Made by a program: the position numbers and the translations under genes. From the NCBI GenBank assembly GCA_029260575.1, contig JAJDDB010000027.1:2501-66500 (forward strand): 64,000 bases of DNA, written 5' to 3'. This stretch comes from Phycisphaerales bacterium (GTDB lineage Bacteria; Planctomycetota; Phycisphaerae; Phycisphaerales; SM1A02). Below are positions 18,595 to 27,701 of the stretch, piece after piece; the stretch's first letter is position 1; each line of letters begins with the position of its first letter. Below the pieces are notes generated by a model that worked only from the letters and a program-made list of their open reading frames with translations, was not told the DNA's origin and searched no databases.

Positions 18595-20493
18595 TCATCG
18601 GCGACGGGCAAACCATCGCTTGCGCGAAGCCGACTCAGGGTGTACGGGCACGTGAGAATCGCCTTGCTCGTCTGTATTGCCGGGCATGGCTCGGTAGAGC
18701 CGTACAACTTCCGCGACAGCACTGCGGAGTTCCGCCGTGGCGCTATCACCGGCTGCGTGGGCTTGCTCCAACTTCGCTGCTATGGCGTCGCGCTCGCCGA
18801 GAGCCTTGGCGGCTTCATCAGGCCGGGTCTGCTCCAGTTGATTGAAGCGGGAATCGCACTGAACCCATTTCTGCTCGAGATCAGCAACCGCTTTGTGTGC
18901 GGCTGCAAGTCTGGTGGACGCAACCACCATCAGTTCGGTCGGCTCGTGCAGGTTTCGCAAGACGGAATCAATCTGATCTGCCCGCCGGTCGGTGAGACTG
19001 TGGGCTCGCTCGATTTGGCCCACCCGCTGCTGCAACTCAGATACAAGTTGCTGTGAATCATCGAGTTGCGATGATCGTTGGTCCAGCTCAGCGGTAATGG
19101 TGTTGATGTGCTGGCGCAGGGATTCCTTGTCTGACTCTGCCGTCTGCTGTTGTTCGCGCAGCTCGTACAGTTCAGTTTCGAGGGCATTGATCTGCTGCTC
19201 GAACTGCTGCAGCTGACCTTTGAGAATTTCGACCTCGTCGTGGCTTGCCTGATCGTGCTCGGTCGTTTCAGCTCGGGCGTTCTCAAGTTGTTCAGACTGG
19301 GCCTGATTCTGCTGCTGCAAATCCTGAATCTGCGATTCGAATTGCTGGGCCTGCTGCTGCTGTTCGGTGCGTTCTGCATCAAGTTGTTCCCACAGCCGGC
19401 TGACCTCATCCTGCTGCAGATTCAACTCGCTTTCGCGCTGCTCGATCGCTTCGGTCTTGCGGTCCAGATCTTCGCGCAATGCTTCCAACTGCTCCCGGGC
19501 TGGCTGGGCGGCGTCGATTTGCTGCTGCAGAGCAGCCTTGTGTTGTTCAAACTCCTTCGTCTGCTCATCTAAGGCGGAAGCTCGCTGATCGAGTTCAGCG
19601 GCACGTTCTTCAGTTCGCGTGCGCAATGGCTCGACATCCGCAAGCTGCTCTTGCAGCGACTGTTTGCGCCGTTCAAGTTCTTTCTCGAGTTGCTCGGCAT
19701 TGCGCTCGCGAGCAGCGAGTTCCTCTTCCTGGCGGCGCAACTTGTTGACAGATTCCTGCTTCTTGTTGAGGTCTGCCTGCAACTGTTCGAGTTCGGCCCG
19801 CTGTGCATCGAGGTCCGCTGCCTCATCGGGGCTTGATACGGAACCTGTCTTCTTGCGGGCGCGTTTTTTCTTTGTGGATGTTTTCGTCGCTTCTGGCGCG
19901 GATTTGCTGGTGGATTTCTTCAGCCGATTGATCTCCGCGCGAGCGGCGTCGAGATCGGCTTCGAGCTGCGCAACATCTTCGGCGGCACCGGGATCCCCAT
20001 CAGTATCGCCGGATGCCAGTTCTTCGCGCTGCAGCAGCGCAGCCTCGCGGTCGTCGAGTTCAGCGGCTTTGCGATCGAGTTCTTCTCGACGGCGGGTCAG
20101 AGTTCGTTGTTTCTTGCCGGACATTTCGGTGTCTTCATCAGCCTCCTGACTCTCGATCGGCGCAACTGACGTTTCAAGTGAACCAGCATCCGAGAATGTC
20201 AGAACGAAAGGACCGATACCTACACGATCACCATCTGAAAGTTCGGACTGTTTGACAGCTTTGCCATTGACTGTGATGCCGAACGTGGAGTCCAGATCTC
20301 GAATGCTGATGGTGTCGGCAGCACGTTCGATGACGCAATGGTGGCGGCTGATTTTGCGATCTGACAGTACGACCGCATTGTCATGGGCCCGTCCGATGGT
20401 AAGCGGTACGTCGCCGAGATTGAGGGTCTCGACGTCACCAACCCTATGGACTTCAAATCGTGCCACGTACCACCCTGTTGGGCCATCAGACAT
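18595..20493 (-). CDS. FHA domain protein with long coiled coil
   Basis: 632 residues. The N-terminal FHA domain, which binds phosphothreonine peptides, shows the expected residues: LTIGRAHDNAVVLSDRKISR with HHCVIE (GR, SRxH) and DSTFGITVNGK. After it comes a Lys-rich linker (STKKKRARKKTG) and some 350 residues of heptad-like, Gln/Glu-rich coiled coil (LEQLQADLNKKQESVNKLRR and on), then a helical end. There is no membrane segment. A scaffold that reads Ser/Thr kinase signals is plausible, as in other planctomycetes, but no kinase is nearby. It is upstream of the moxR operon with 190 bases between. Confidence 0.85.
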   Translation of the reverse strand: MSDGPTGWYVARFEVHRVGDVETLNLGDVPLTIGRAHDNAVVLSDRKISRHHCVIERAADTISIRDLDSTFGITVNGKAVKQSELSDGDRVGIGPFVLTFSDAGSLETSVAPIESQEADEDTEMSGKKQRTLTRRREELDRKAAELDDREAALLQREELASGDTDGDPGAAEDVAQLEADLDAARAEINRLKKSTSKSAPEATKTSTKKKRARKKTGSVSSPDEAADLDAQRAELEQLQADLNKKQESVNKLRRQEEELAARERNAEQLEKELERRKQSLQEQLADVEPLRTRTEERAAELDQRASALDEQTKEFEQHKAALQQQIDAAQPAREQLEALREDLDRKTEAIEQRESELNLQQDEVSRLWEQLDAERTEQQQQAQQFESQIQDLQQQNQAQSEQLENARAETTEHDQASHDEVEILKGQLQQFEQQINALETELYELREQQQTAESDKESLRQHINTITAELDQRSSQLDDSQQLVSELQQRVGQIERAHSLTDRRADQIDSVLRNLHEPTELMVVASTRLAAAHKAVADLEQKWVQCDSRFNQLEQTRPDEAAKALGERDAIAAKLEQAHAAGDSATAELRSAVAEVVRLYRAMPGNTDEQGDSHVPVHPESASRKRWFARRR

Positions 20494-20642
20494 TCGGGGC
20501 GTTTTCGCGCTGACAGACGGGTATCAGCCGCAGTCTATTGCAGCACCGCTGAGAGTTACGGTCAACCATAAAACGCAGCAACTGCAGCATGTTGTGCAAA
20601 TCTGCGGTTCGCGCAGCTCTTCGACGACTCGGATATCGGACT

Positions 20643-22193
20643 TCAGTTGTCTGGTTTGGCAAGATGATGAAAACCAGTCGCGTGATTGCCAATCTCGTGA
20701 ATCGCCAGGCGATTCGTCACGCCATGCGTACCAATTGGCTCGCCCGCAACGAGTACGCACTGATCACCCGCTTTTGCCCAGCCGGTATCGAGCAGGACGA
20801 GATCCACCATCTGTGTAAAGTGGTCCAGGTCATCGGGCTCGTTCATTCGAATCGGCGTGACCGCGCGCAGCAACTGCATCTGACGAAGCGCCCGGTCGTC
20901 TGTCGACACTGCCAGAATCGGAATGCAGAAATCAAATTGACTGAGATGCCGAGCCCCACCGCCCTGTTGGGACCACACAACGATAAACTTGGAATGCATG
21001 TCGCGGGCAATCGTCCACACGCCGTGCGCGAGGATTGCTGTTCGATACCGCGCATCCATCGGCTTGCTGGGAGCGGTCAGCATCGACGGCTGCTGGGCGA
21101 TGTGTCGTTCGGTTCGAGCAGCAATGCGATGCATGTGCTCGACCGCAAGAACCGGATACCGCCCGACCGCTGTTTCGCCCGACAGCATAATGGCATCAGC
21201 GCCGTCAAAGATCGCCCCCGCCACATCTGACACTTCAGCGCGTGTCGGCGTCTGCGCATCAATCATCGATTCGAGCATCTGCGTGGCGACGATGCACGGC
21301 TTGGCATGCAAACGTGCCTTGGCAATCAGTTCTTTTTGAATGACGGGCACTTCAGCGAGATCCATCTCCACGCCAAGATCACCACGGGCCACCATGATGC
21401 CGTCTGCTTCTTCAACGATTGAATCAATATGCTTCAGCGCGCTTGGCAACTCGATTTTTGCGATAAGCGGCATGCGCCATGTCAGTTGATGCTGCATCGC
21501 TTCACGATGCACAAGATCGCGCAGTGCAATCAGATCATCAGCACCGCGTACAAAACTCAACGCGAGAAAGTCGACTTCGTGCTGTACCGCCCACTTCACA
21601 TAATGACGATCTCGTTCGGTCAATATGGCAAGCGAAAGGTTTGAATCAGGAAGGTTGATGCCCTTGCCTGCTGCAATCAGTCCGCCCTGCAGGACAGTAC
21701 ACGCTATCGAATCGGTGTTCTTCTCCACGACGAGCATGCGTACCGCGCCATCTGCAATCAGCACCCGATTGCCGAGCTCAATATCACGAAGTACGCCCGG
21801 CTCGGTTGGCGTAAAGTGATATACGCCACCAGCGTCGAGCGCCGCATCAGGCGCTTGCATATGCAGGATAACTGTCGCGCCCTGTTCGACGGTTGCGCCG
21901 GCGCCAGCCGACTGGGCAATGCGAATCTTTGGCCCGGGCAGATCGCCGAGTACCGCCACGGGACGGCCGAGTTCCACTGCAAGCGAACGAATGGAGTTCA
22001 ACCGCTGCAGTTGGTCGTCCTCATTGCCGTGGCTGAAATTCAAACGGAAGATTGAAACGCCTGCCTCGATGAGGCGGCGCACTGTCGCCGGCTCGGATGA
22101 TGCTGGACCGAGCGTGGCGATGATCTTCGTCAGCACAGGCATGCGCTGCTCGTTCGAGTGGGAGTCCATTGAATCGTGAGCGTCGATTGTCAT
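20643..22193 (-). CDS. pyk: Pyruvate kinase
   Basis: Catalyses the last step of glycolysis, PEP plus ADP to pyruvate plus ATP. The family core starts MPVLTKIIATLGPASSEPAT, with GVSIFRLNFSHG, the catalytic Lys region LIAKIELPSAL, MVARGDLGVEMDLAEVPVIQ and the substrate loop VATQMLESMIDAQTPTRAEV with DAIMLSGETAVGRYP. The C-terminal domain is present. Start codon unclear: ATG at 22238, 22193, 22166 or 22142 are in frame and none has a good Shine-Dalgarno site; I use 22193. Residues before the core are low complexity (basic, Thr/Ala). It lies 76 bases after the solute-binding protein gene and may share its transcript. Confidence 0.93.
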   Translation of the reverse strand: MTIDAHDSMDSHSNEQRMPVLTKIIATLGPASSEPATVRRLIEAGVSIFRLNFSHGNEDDQLQRLNSIRSLAVELGRPVAVLGDLPGPKIRIAQSAGAGATVEQGATVILHMQAPDAALDAGGVYHFTPTEPGVLRDIELGNRVLIADGAVRMLVVEKNTDSIACTVLQGGLIAAGKGINLPDSNLSLAILTERDRHYVKWAVQHEVDFLALSFVRGADDLIALRDLVHREAMQHQLTWRMPLIAKIELPSALKHIDSIVEEADGIMVARGDLGVEMDLAEVPVIQKELIAKARLHAKPCIVATQMLESMIDAQTPTRAEVSDVAGAIFDGADAIMLSGETAVGRYPVLAVEHMHRIAARTERHIAQQPSMLTAPSKPMDARYRTAILAHGVWTIARDMHSKFIVVWSQQGGGARHLSQFDFCIPILAVSTDDRALRQMQLLRAVTPIRMNEPDDLDHFTQMVDLVLLDTGWAKAGDQCVLVAGEPIGTHGVTNRLAIHEIGNHATGFHHLAKPDN

Positions 22194-22269
22194 AGGCGCG
22201 GCGCTGGTTCGTTTCGGTCTGGCGGTCCGTGGTGTCATGGGTTTGGGTGTTATCGACTTGATTGCCCGG

Positions 22270-23859
22270 CTACTCGCGGCCAACTGCCAACGGCGTTGGT
22301 GCTGGTGTTTCATTCGTTATTTCTACGATCTGCCGATAGTGTTCTCGAAACTGCCCGCCGAAGCGCCGCCGCAACACATCCGCCGGCTTTGCCGCTTTGG
22401 GCCAAAGTTCGGCATCCGCCCAGCCGCCGCGCAGCCACCCCGCTTTGACGAGCCCCAGCACTGCAGGATCTGCGAGATCAAATATCGCGCCGTCCGGACC
22501 TTCGATCGTCGGCATGGCGTCAAATATTTCGAGCATCCTGCGAAGCTGCAGGTCAGAAACCATATCCGCAGTCACAATCGCACCTGAAGACCCATGCGGG
22601 TACGCAGGGTGCTGCACAATTGCCTTCCACGCAGCAGCCAGTTCATGATGACTGTCCATCGCCATTGCGGTAAACAGCACTGCAACGAACGAACGGTAAT
22701 TCCGATCGAGATTCGCAATCGGCGTCCCCAGCGCAAATGGATCAACATCGTCAATCATGCGCTGGCGATACTTTTCGTACATCGATCGGCGAATCGGCAA
22801 GCGCCGCAATTCGAAACGCGTCGGGCCAAGATCGTCATCTACGTCATCTTCAATTGGAAACTGCCACAACGCCTGGGCCCGTTCACTCAGGGAGTACTCG
22901 ATAAACCGCCGGGCAAGCTCGGGATCGCGAGCGCCGTTGAGCATTGCGATCGGGTCCGGGTCAATCGTGGTCAGTCCCGGCGGATCGACGTACCCCAGTC
23001 GATCGCCACCGCCAGCTTCCTTCACAGATTGCGCTTGATACCTGCCGTAGAAATCAATGCAGATTCCCGCTGCAGCATCACCCTGGCTGACATCGAGCGG
23101 CGGTTTGATTGACGAGGCAGAAAAGTATCGTGCGTTGGCGCCGCAGCGGCGCAGAACCCGCCAACCATCTGTCCACCCCATGCGCAGCAGAATCGTTTCG
23201 AGTGCTGTCGTGATGGAGCCGGACTGTGCAGGATTAACCAGAGCAACCCATCCGCGAAGCTTGGGATGAGACAGATCAGCCCAGACAGTCGGAACCGGCA
23301 GTTCAAGTTCATCGAGCACATCACGGTTGTACACAATGCCAAACCCGGACAGCGCAGTTCCAAACCAGAAGCCGTCTGGATCATAAAGGACGCTGTTGGT
23401 TATGCGGTTCTCGCCGTACACATCGTCGAGCCATTGCTGATCAAACACGAGCTTTGCCGTGATTGTTGTGGTGCGCGTTTCGCCGTTGATGTCAATCGTT
23501 ATCGGTTCGCTGAGACGTGTGAATTCGTATGACCCGCCGCCCATCATAAGATCAGCAGCGCCACCCACTGGCCTGCCATCGCGCAGCGCAGCGGTGTATT
23601 GAGCAATGAGCATGCGGCGAATCTCGCTCGTGCCGCCGGGGCGGTTCCAGATGACCCGAACCGGCTCGCCGAACTCCTGTTCATGCCACCGTTCGAAGCC
23701 GCGGCCGAATTCCCAGCGAATCTGTTCATTGTGCGGGCTGATAATGATCAATGTGCGCGCAGCATCGCTGACTTCATCGCCGGCCCGGCCGGGCACAAGC
23801 AAGGGCACACCGAGCAATGCGGCGAAACACAAAACGACAATGATGCGGGTGACGTTCAT
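22270..23859 (-). CDS. Extracellular solute-binding protein (ABC type)
   Basis: 529 residues with an N-terminal signal (IIVVLCFAALLGVPLLVPGRA) and a periplasmic-binding-protein body of the iron/spermidine type (LIIISPHNEQIRWEFGRGFE, ADLMMGGGSYEFTR, GFGIVYNRDVLDELELPVP, GDAAAGICIDFYGRYQA). The length exceeds the usual 330-380 residues because of a C-terminal helical extension. No permease or ATPase gene adjoins it, so the transporter partners are elsewhere or it acts as a sensor. It sits between pyrF and pyk, transcribed in the same direction. The ligand cannot be read from the sequence. Confidence 0.8.
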   Translation of the reverse strand: MNVTRIIVVLCFAALLGVPLLVPGRAGDEVSDAARTLIIISPHNEQIRWEFGRGFERWHEQEFGEPVRVIWNRPGGTSEIRRMLIAQYTAALRDGRPVGGAADLMMGGGSYEFTRLSEPITIDINGETRTTTITAKLVFDQQWLDDVYGENRITNSVLYDPDGFWFGTALSGFGIVYNRDVLDELELPVPTVWADLSHPKLRGWVALVNPAQSGSITTALETILLRMGWTDGWRVLRRCGANARYFSASSIKPPLDVSQGDAAAGICIDFYGRYQAQSVKEAGGGDRLGYVDPPGLTTIDPDPIAMLNGARDPELARRFIEYSLSERAQALWQFPIEDDVDDDLGPTRFELRRLPIRRSMYEKYRQRMIDDVDPFALGTPIANLDRNYRSFVAVLFTAMAMDSHHELAAAWKAIVQHPAYPHGSSGAIVTADMVSDLQLRRMLEIFDAMPTIEGPDGAIFDLADPAVLGLVKAGWLRGGWADAELWPKAAKPADVLRRRFGGQFREHYRQIVEITNETPAPTPLAVGRE

Positions 23860-23883
23860 TCAACAGATTCCGTTGCCTACATC

Positions 23884-24783
23884 CTATCGCCAGCCGGTGG
23901 CCCGGCCGACATCGTCAGCAAACAGTCGGACAGCATCCTGTATCGCTGACTTCCAGTCGCCTGCGTGGTCACTTTGCTCGTACGCGTAGATGATGGATCG
24001 GCTGGCGGTGACGATTGCATTGCGCCCGTCGGTTTCAAAGCACGGCAGTACTTCACCGATCCCGCCGCCTTGCGCGCCGTAGCCGGGCACAAGCAGCATC
24101 TGCCCGGTGAGTCTTTCTCGAAGCTGGGCCGCGGAATTGTGGTCGGTCGCGCCGACAACAGCGCCCAATGCGCTTGTTCCGCTTGTGCTTGTGTACGACA
24201 TTGCAAGCTCGTGAATCTGTTCGGCGATCATTTCCGCAACGGTTCGACCGTCTGCAAGTTGCTGATTCTGAATCACCGCTGCCGACGGATTGCTCGTCCG
24301 AACTAAGGCAAAGACGCCGAGCCCTGCATCAAGCATCGGCTTGAGCCCATCAACGCCGAGATACGAATTCGCCGTGACCCAGTCAGCGAGTCCCTGACAT
24401 GATGCGGCATAGTGTTCAGCACTAATGCCGATATCACCGCGCTTGTTGTCGAGAATGACGATCAGGCCGCGCTCGCGTGCTCGCGCCATGCCTTCATGAA
24501 GCGCGGCGATACCTGCAGCGTGGTAGCGTTCAAAACACGCCGATTGAAATTTGACAGCCGGCACGTGCTCCTGAACTGCGTTGATGACAACATGACAGAA
24601 CGTTGCCAGGCACGCAGCGGCGTCCGCCTCAGTCGTGATCTCGCGATTACCCCGAACATCAACTGGCAGCCGATCAAGCACCGGATCAAGTCCGACGCAG
24701 ACCGGCGTTCGGCGCGCACTTATCATCGCAGACAAAGCGTCGCCGGGGTGTCTGGTGGTATGAACCTGGGTACTGCTGGGCAT
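23884..24783 (-). CDS. pyrF: Orotidine 5'-phosphate decarboxylase, type 2
   Basis: Catalyses the last step of UMP synthesis. The long form (299 residues) with PVCVGLDPVLDRLP near the N-terminus, the catalytic Lys-Asp-Asp-Lys region as VILDNKRGDIGISAEHYA, and the phosphate-loop GLMLVPGYGAQGGGIGEV-like motif (LLVPGYGAQGGGIGEVLPCF) fits the type 2 subfamily found in many planctomycetes, actinobacteria and others. The start is given as the first ATG; MISARRTP at residue 20 is a possible alternative. Divergent from the DUF971 gene. Confidence 0.93.
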   Translation of the reverse strand: MPSSTQVHTTRHPGDALSAMISARRTPVCVGLDPVLDRLPVDVRGNREITTEADAAACLATFCHVVINAVQEHVPAVKFQSACFERYHAAGIAALHEGMARARERGLIVILDNKRGDIGISAEHYAASCQGLADWVTANSYLGVDGLKPMLDAGLGVFALVRTSNPSAAVIQNQQLADGRTVAEMIAEQIHELAMSYTSTSGTSALGAVVGATDHNSAAQLRERLTGQMLLVPGYGAQGGGIGEVLPCFETDGRNAIVTASRSIIYAYEQSDHAGDWKSAIQDAVRLFADDVGRATGWR

Positions 24784-24860
24784 TGAAATTCCTGACAGCG
24801 GTTCTGCGTGAACAGTGTTTGGTCAGCCATCTGACCGTACTGCGTGTAGAATACGGCATC

Positions 24861-25196
24861 ATGGATCGACCGGTAAATCTTGATCTTGATCGCCAGCGCG
24901 GGCTGACAGTTGAGTGGCCCGACGGCTCGACACAGTTCTTTCCGGTGGCGTTCCTGCGCCGCATGTCACCTTCTGCGGAAACGCGGGAGCTGCGCAAACA
25001 GATGGAGGCAAATCCGCTGACAGTGCTGCCCGCTTCGGCGCATTCCAGCGGACCGTTGACAGCCGAAGGTGCGGAGCTTGTCGGGAATTATGCCGTTCGA
25101 ATACGGTTTTCAGACGGCCACGATACCGGCATCTATTCGTGGCGGTATCTGCGTGAACTCGAACAGCAACTCCCCACCCAGTCATCGGAGAACTGA
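24861..25196 (+). CDS. DUF971 protein
   Basis: About 111 residues from the ATG at 24861 (MDRPVNLDLDRQRGLTVEWP); the frame opens earlier at 24783 but that part overlaps the pyrF start and lacks family character. DUF971 shares a fold with the N-terminus of gamma-butyrobetaine hydroxylase and is seen in Fe-S or ubiquinone contexts; its role is unsettled. Family features are DGSTQFFPVAFLRRMSPSAE, VGNYAVRIRFSDGHDTGIYS and WRYLREL. The stop overlaps the next ATG by one base (TGATG). Confidence 0.85.
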   Translation: MDRPVNLDLDRQRGLTVEWPDGSTQFFPVAFLRRMSPSAETRELRKQMEANPLTVLPASAHSSGPLTAEGAELVGNYAVRIRFSDGHDTGIYSWRYLRELEQQLPTQSSEN

Positions 25197-25732
25197 TGGC
25201 AGGTGCATCGGCCATCGAGTTGCATCCGATTGCAGGGAACGCCGCCCCCGACCTTGCGTTTGCAGCAATCCCGCACACTGATCCATTTTGTTGTGCAATA
25301 TCGATTGATGAAGGGCACTTGAGTGATGTTGTCGCGCACGTCAACAATATTGAGATCGTGCGTTGGCTTGATCGCGCTGCGGAGTTGCATGCTGACAGCG
25401 GCGGATTCACCCGCCCCAGGATGCTTGAAGCGAACATGATGTGGTTTGTCGCTCGTCATGAAGTGGACTATCTGGCTGAGGCATTTGCCGGCGATGTGCT
25501 CGTGCTTGCCACGTGGGTGCGCAACATTTCACGCGTAAAGTCATGGCGTGATTCTGTCATTGTTCGTCCAAGTACTGAGACGGTGATTTGCCGAGCCGCA
25601 ACACTATGGGTGCTTGTTGACCTGATTAGCCGCCGGCCTACGCGCATTTCGCAAGCAATGATGAGTCACTTTCAACCATTGCATCCGAGCGTATCGAAAT
25701 CTGCATCGGAGTCGTCATGCACATCGCGTTGA
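25196..25732 (+). CDS. Hotdog-fold acyl-CoA thioesterase
   Basis: 178 residues. The hotdog signature of the 4-hydroxybenzoyl-CoA thioesterase/YbgC type is visible: HLSDVVAHVNNIEIVRWLDR contains the DxxxHxNN-type motif, then FVARHEVDYLAEAFAGDVLV and CRAATLWVLVDLISRRPTRI. It probably hydrolyses a short-chain or aromatic acyl-CoA; the substrate is not apparent. It starts inside the DUF971 stop and its 3' end overlaps the glycosyltransferase start by 16 bases, so the three genes form one transcription unit. Confidence 0.85.
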   Translation: MAGASAIELHPIAGNAAPDLAFAAIPHTDPFCCAISIDEGHLSDVVAHVNNIEIVRWLDRAAELHADSGGFTRPRMLEANMMWFVARHEVDYLAEAFAGDVLVLATWVRNISRVKSWRDSVIVRPSTETVICRAATLWVLVDLISRRPTRISQAMMSHFQPLHPSVSKSASESSCTSR

Positions 25733-26814
25733 TCATTGACAGCGAACGGATGCTGCATGAGGGACCGATGTTGAGCCGATTGTGCGTCGGTCTTCTGGAC
25801 AGCGGCAACAACGTTACGCGAATCGTTCCTGCTGTTACCGAACGTGGTTCTGAACCGCGGCGCGATTCAGCTTCAGGCGTAGCCAATCAGATCAGTGTTC
25901 CGATGAAGGTTCTGCCGTGGCTGCGCCGTCCGCGTGTGGAGCAGGTCGCTCAGGCGATGCAGCGATCGGACCCGGATGTGGTGTATGGATGGGGACGCGA
26001 GACCTGGCCGCTTGCGCTCGATCTCAGCAAGCGATTCGAATGCCCGGCTGCGATTAATATCTGGTCTGTCGACCTGCTACGGGTGATGCCCAAAGGTCGT
26101 CTGTCAACATCAGTCGGCGCGTATATCGCGCCAAGTCGAGCACTGGCAACGGCAGCACGCGAAGTCGTCGATGCATCGCTCGTCAGCTACGTCCCACAAG
26201 GCGTCGCAATCCCAACAGAACCGAGCAGCATCTTCGAGGATCCACAGCGACCGATCTCCATAGCTGTTATCGGGAGCGGGCGGGATCTGCTTTCTTATAG
26301 AGCACTGCTCAATGGCATGAGCAAGCTGCTGAAGCAGAACTTCAACGTTCAAATTGCCTTGGAACTTCGCGGCCCGCAGCAGCACGAAATCTGGAAGCAG
26401 GCCCAACGCCTGGAGTTGCTCGGAAACATATCGGCCATTACCGATGCAGCCCGATTTCGGTCACTGCTCACTCATTGCGACATGCTGGTGCTTCCGGAAC
26501 GATTTGGGGAAGTGCGTTCCCTGATACTCGAAGCGATGGCATGTGGGCTGCCGATCATCGCGGCTGAAGACCCATATCTGGATTTTCTCATCGCTGACGA
26601 GACGGCACTTCTTGTTCCAGACGCGGAAGCGGACCTGTGGGCAGCACAGCTTCGTAAGCTCTTGTCCTCACCAGACTTTTCAAGACAGCTCGGCCGTGCC
26701 GGCCGACGCTATGTTCAGGAACATCACGCCTCTTCGAGCCAGGTCTCTGCTCTTCAGGCGACCCTGGAACGCGCTGTTCATGGCGAGTCGTTCGACTTTT
26801 CCAGCGGGTCCTGA
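25717..26814 (+). CDS. Glycosyltransferase, family 4 type
   Basis: 365 residues, GT-B fold. The N-terminal half opens MHIALIIDSERMLHEGPMLS with a ligand-loop-like region; the C-terminal half has the donor site LPERFGEVRSLILEAMACGL, containing the ExxxxxxxE motif, then PIIAAEDPYLDFLIADETAL. The acceptor is unknown. It overlaps the thioesterase gene and is followed by a strong terminator at 26921-26956. No other glycan gene adjoins it. Confidence 0.85.
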   Translation: MHIALIIDSERMLHEGPMLSRLCVGLLDSGNNVTRIVPAVTERGSEPRRDSASGVANQISVPMKVLPWLRRPRVEQVAQAMQRSDPDVVYGWGRETWPLALDLSKRFECPAAINIWSVDLLRVMPKGRLSTSVGAYIAPSRALATAAREVVDASLVSYVPQGVAIPTEPSSIFEDPQRPISIAVIGSGRDLLSYRALLNGMSKLLKQNFNVQIALELRGPQQHEIWKQAQRLELLGNISAITDAARFRSLLTHCDMLVLPERFGEVRSLILEAMACGLPIIAAEDPYLDFLIADETALLVPDAEADLWAAQLRKLLSSPDFSRQLGRAGRRYVQEHHASSSQVSALQATLERAVHGESFDFSSGS

Positions 26815-27120
26815 GCACGACTGAACTGGGGACCAATTGTGGAAAACCGAGCAAAAACTAGCGTTCTGCCCCCACTCCATCCGACTATGTTGCAACAACA
26901 AGACATCTTTCTCCCCTCCGCCCCGTTGTCGCGTCTGACGCTTCAACGGGGTTTTTCAGATTGCTGCCTCGACGTGTCGTCCTCCAGATGACTTGCATCG
27001 GCCATCGCCCTACGATAACAATGTGCAGTGGCTGGTTGTCTGACCAGCTTCGGCGCTCATTTCTCTTCGGGCCGCGCACCTCATTCGCCGGCCTCGGTCC
27101 CGTGAACAGGAACAGGCAAA
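26815..27120. other. Intergenic region between glycosyltransferase and small lipoprotein
   Basis: About 300 bases with no gene. It holds the terminator at 26921-26956 and, near its right end, the ribosome binding site (AGGAACAGG) of the small lipoprotein gene. A promoter for that gene should lie in 26957-27090, but I cannot identify the boxes with confidence. Confidence 0.5.
26921..26956 (+). terminator. Intrinsic terminator of the DUF971-glycosyltransferase unit
   Basis: Outer arms CCCCGTTG (26921-26928) and CAACGGGG (26944-26951), inner arms GCGT and ACGC around CTG, followed by TTTTT. A near-perfect two-tier hairpin with a U run in the + direction. Confidence 0.85.
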
Positions 27121-27324
27121 ATGATTCGGACATTGTGCACTCTCGCTGCAGCCGTGCTTCTGGTTGGTCTTATGGTTGGCTGTGAAGGTGGCGTCGATGC
27201 AAGTGACGCTCCCAAGGGCGGCAAACGACGACCTGCACCGGAACAAACCCGTAAGGCTCCCGGTCCTGGTGACGCAGGCGTCTCTGCCTCTGATACCACA
27301 GGCGAACAGCCGACTGACGAGTAA
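27121..27324 (+). CDS. Small lipoprotein
   Basis: 67 residues. The N-terminus LCTLAAAVLLVGLMVGC is a lipoprotein signal with lipobox LMVGC, so the mature part should be acylated at Cys. The mature chain is short, polar and rich in Lys, Pro, Gly and Asp (DAPKGGKRRPAPEQTRKAPG), with no fold visible. AGGAA lies upstream of the ATG. It has its own terminator right behind it (27359-27420), so it is a single-gene transcript. Too small for a homology-based guess at function. Confidence 0.65.
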   Translation: MIRTLCTLAAAVLLVGLMVGCEGGVDASDAPKGGKRRPAPEQTRKAPGPGDAGVSASDTTGEQPTDE

Positions 27325-27358
27325 TTCGGCTCGAGCGATTTCTCAGATCGTTGGCAAC

Positions 27359-27420
27359 GACGGCAATCACAGCTTCTGTCTGGCTCACAAAGCCTTCAGG
27401 AGTTGTGGTTGCCGTCTTTT
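27359..27420 (+). terminator. Terminator of the small lipoprotein gene
   Basis: Arms GACGGCAATCAC (27359-27370) and GTGGTTGCCGTC (27405-27416) pair over 12 positions with one G-U, with a small inner stem GGCT/AGCC; TTTT follows. Confidence 0.75.
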
Positions 27421-27450
27421 CATTCATAGTGCCGTACTCGCCGCACAATG

Positions 27451-27487
27451 AAAAAACCGCCGACTGGATCACGATCCGAATCGGCGG
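27451..27487 (-). terminator. Terminator reading leftward (aminotransferase transcript)
   Basis: On the minus strand CCGCCGA and TCGGCGG (27457-27463 with 27481-27487) enclose a second small stem and are followed by TTTTTT (27451-27456). It faces the transcript from the aminotransferase gene ending at 27702. Confidence 0.75.
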
Positions 27488-27701
27488 CGGGTGGATGGTC
27501 ATTTTGATGGCGACTGGCCGTTCATCGACCGAGTCCCGGTGCCAGCACTCACTATGAGCACTAGCCGGCTGGCGAGCAAGTGGAAACTGCTTGCCTACTA
27601 CTGTTTTCGGACGACCCAGACTGCGAGTTGCGTCGAAGCTGCGCGATCCGCACAGAATCACGCGCCGGCCCGCCGTTAGATGACTGTCACATGTTGTGGG
27701 A

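Larger units (their letters stand above)
27325..27701. other. Intergenic region with two terminators
   Basis: Between the small lipoprotein and the convergent aminotransferase gene lie two hairpin terminators, one on each strand (27359-27420 plus, 27451-27487 minus). The remaining 200 bases to 27701 hold nothing I can identify. Confidence 0.6.
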
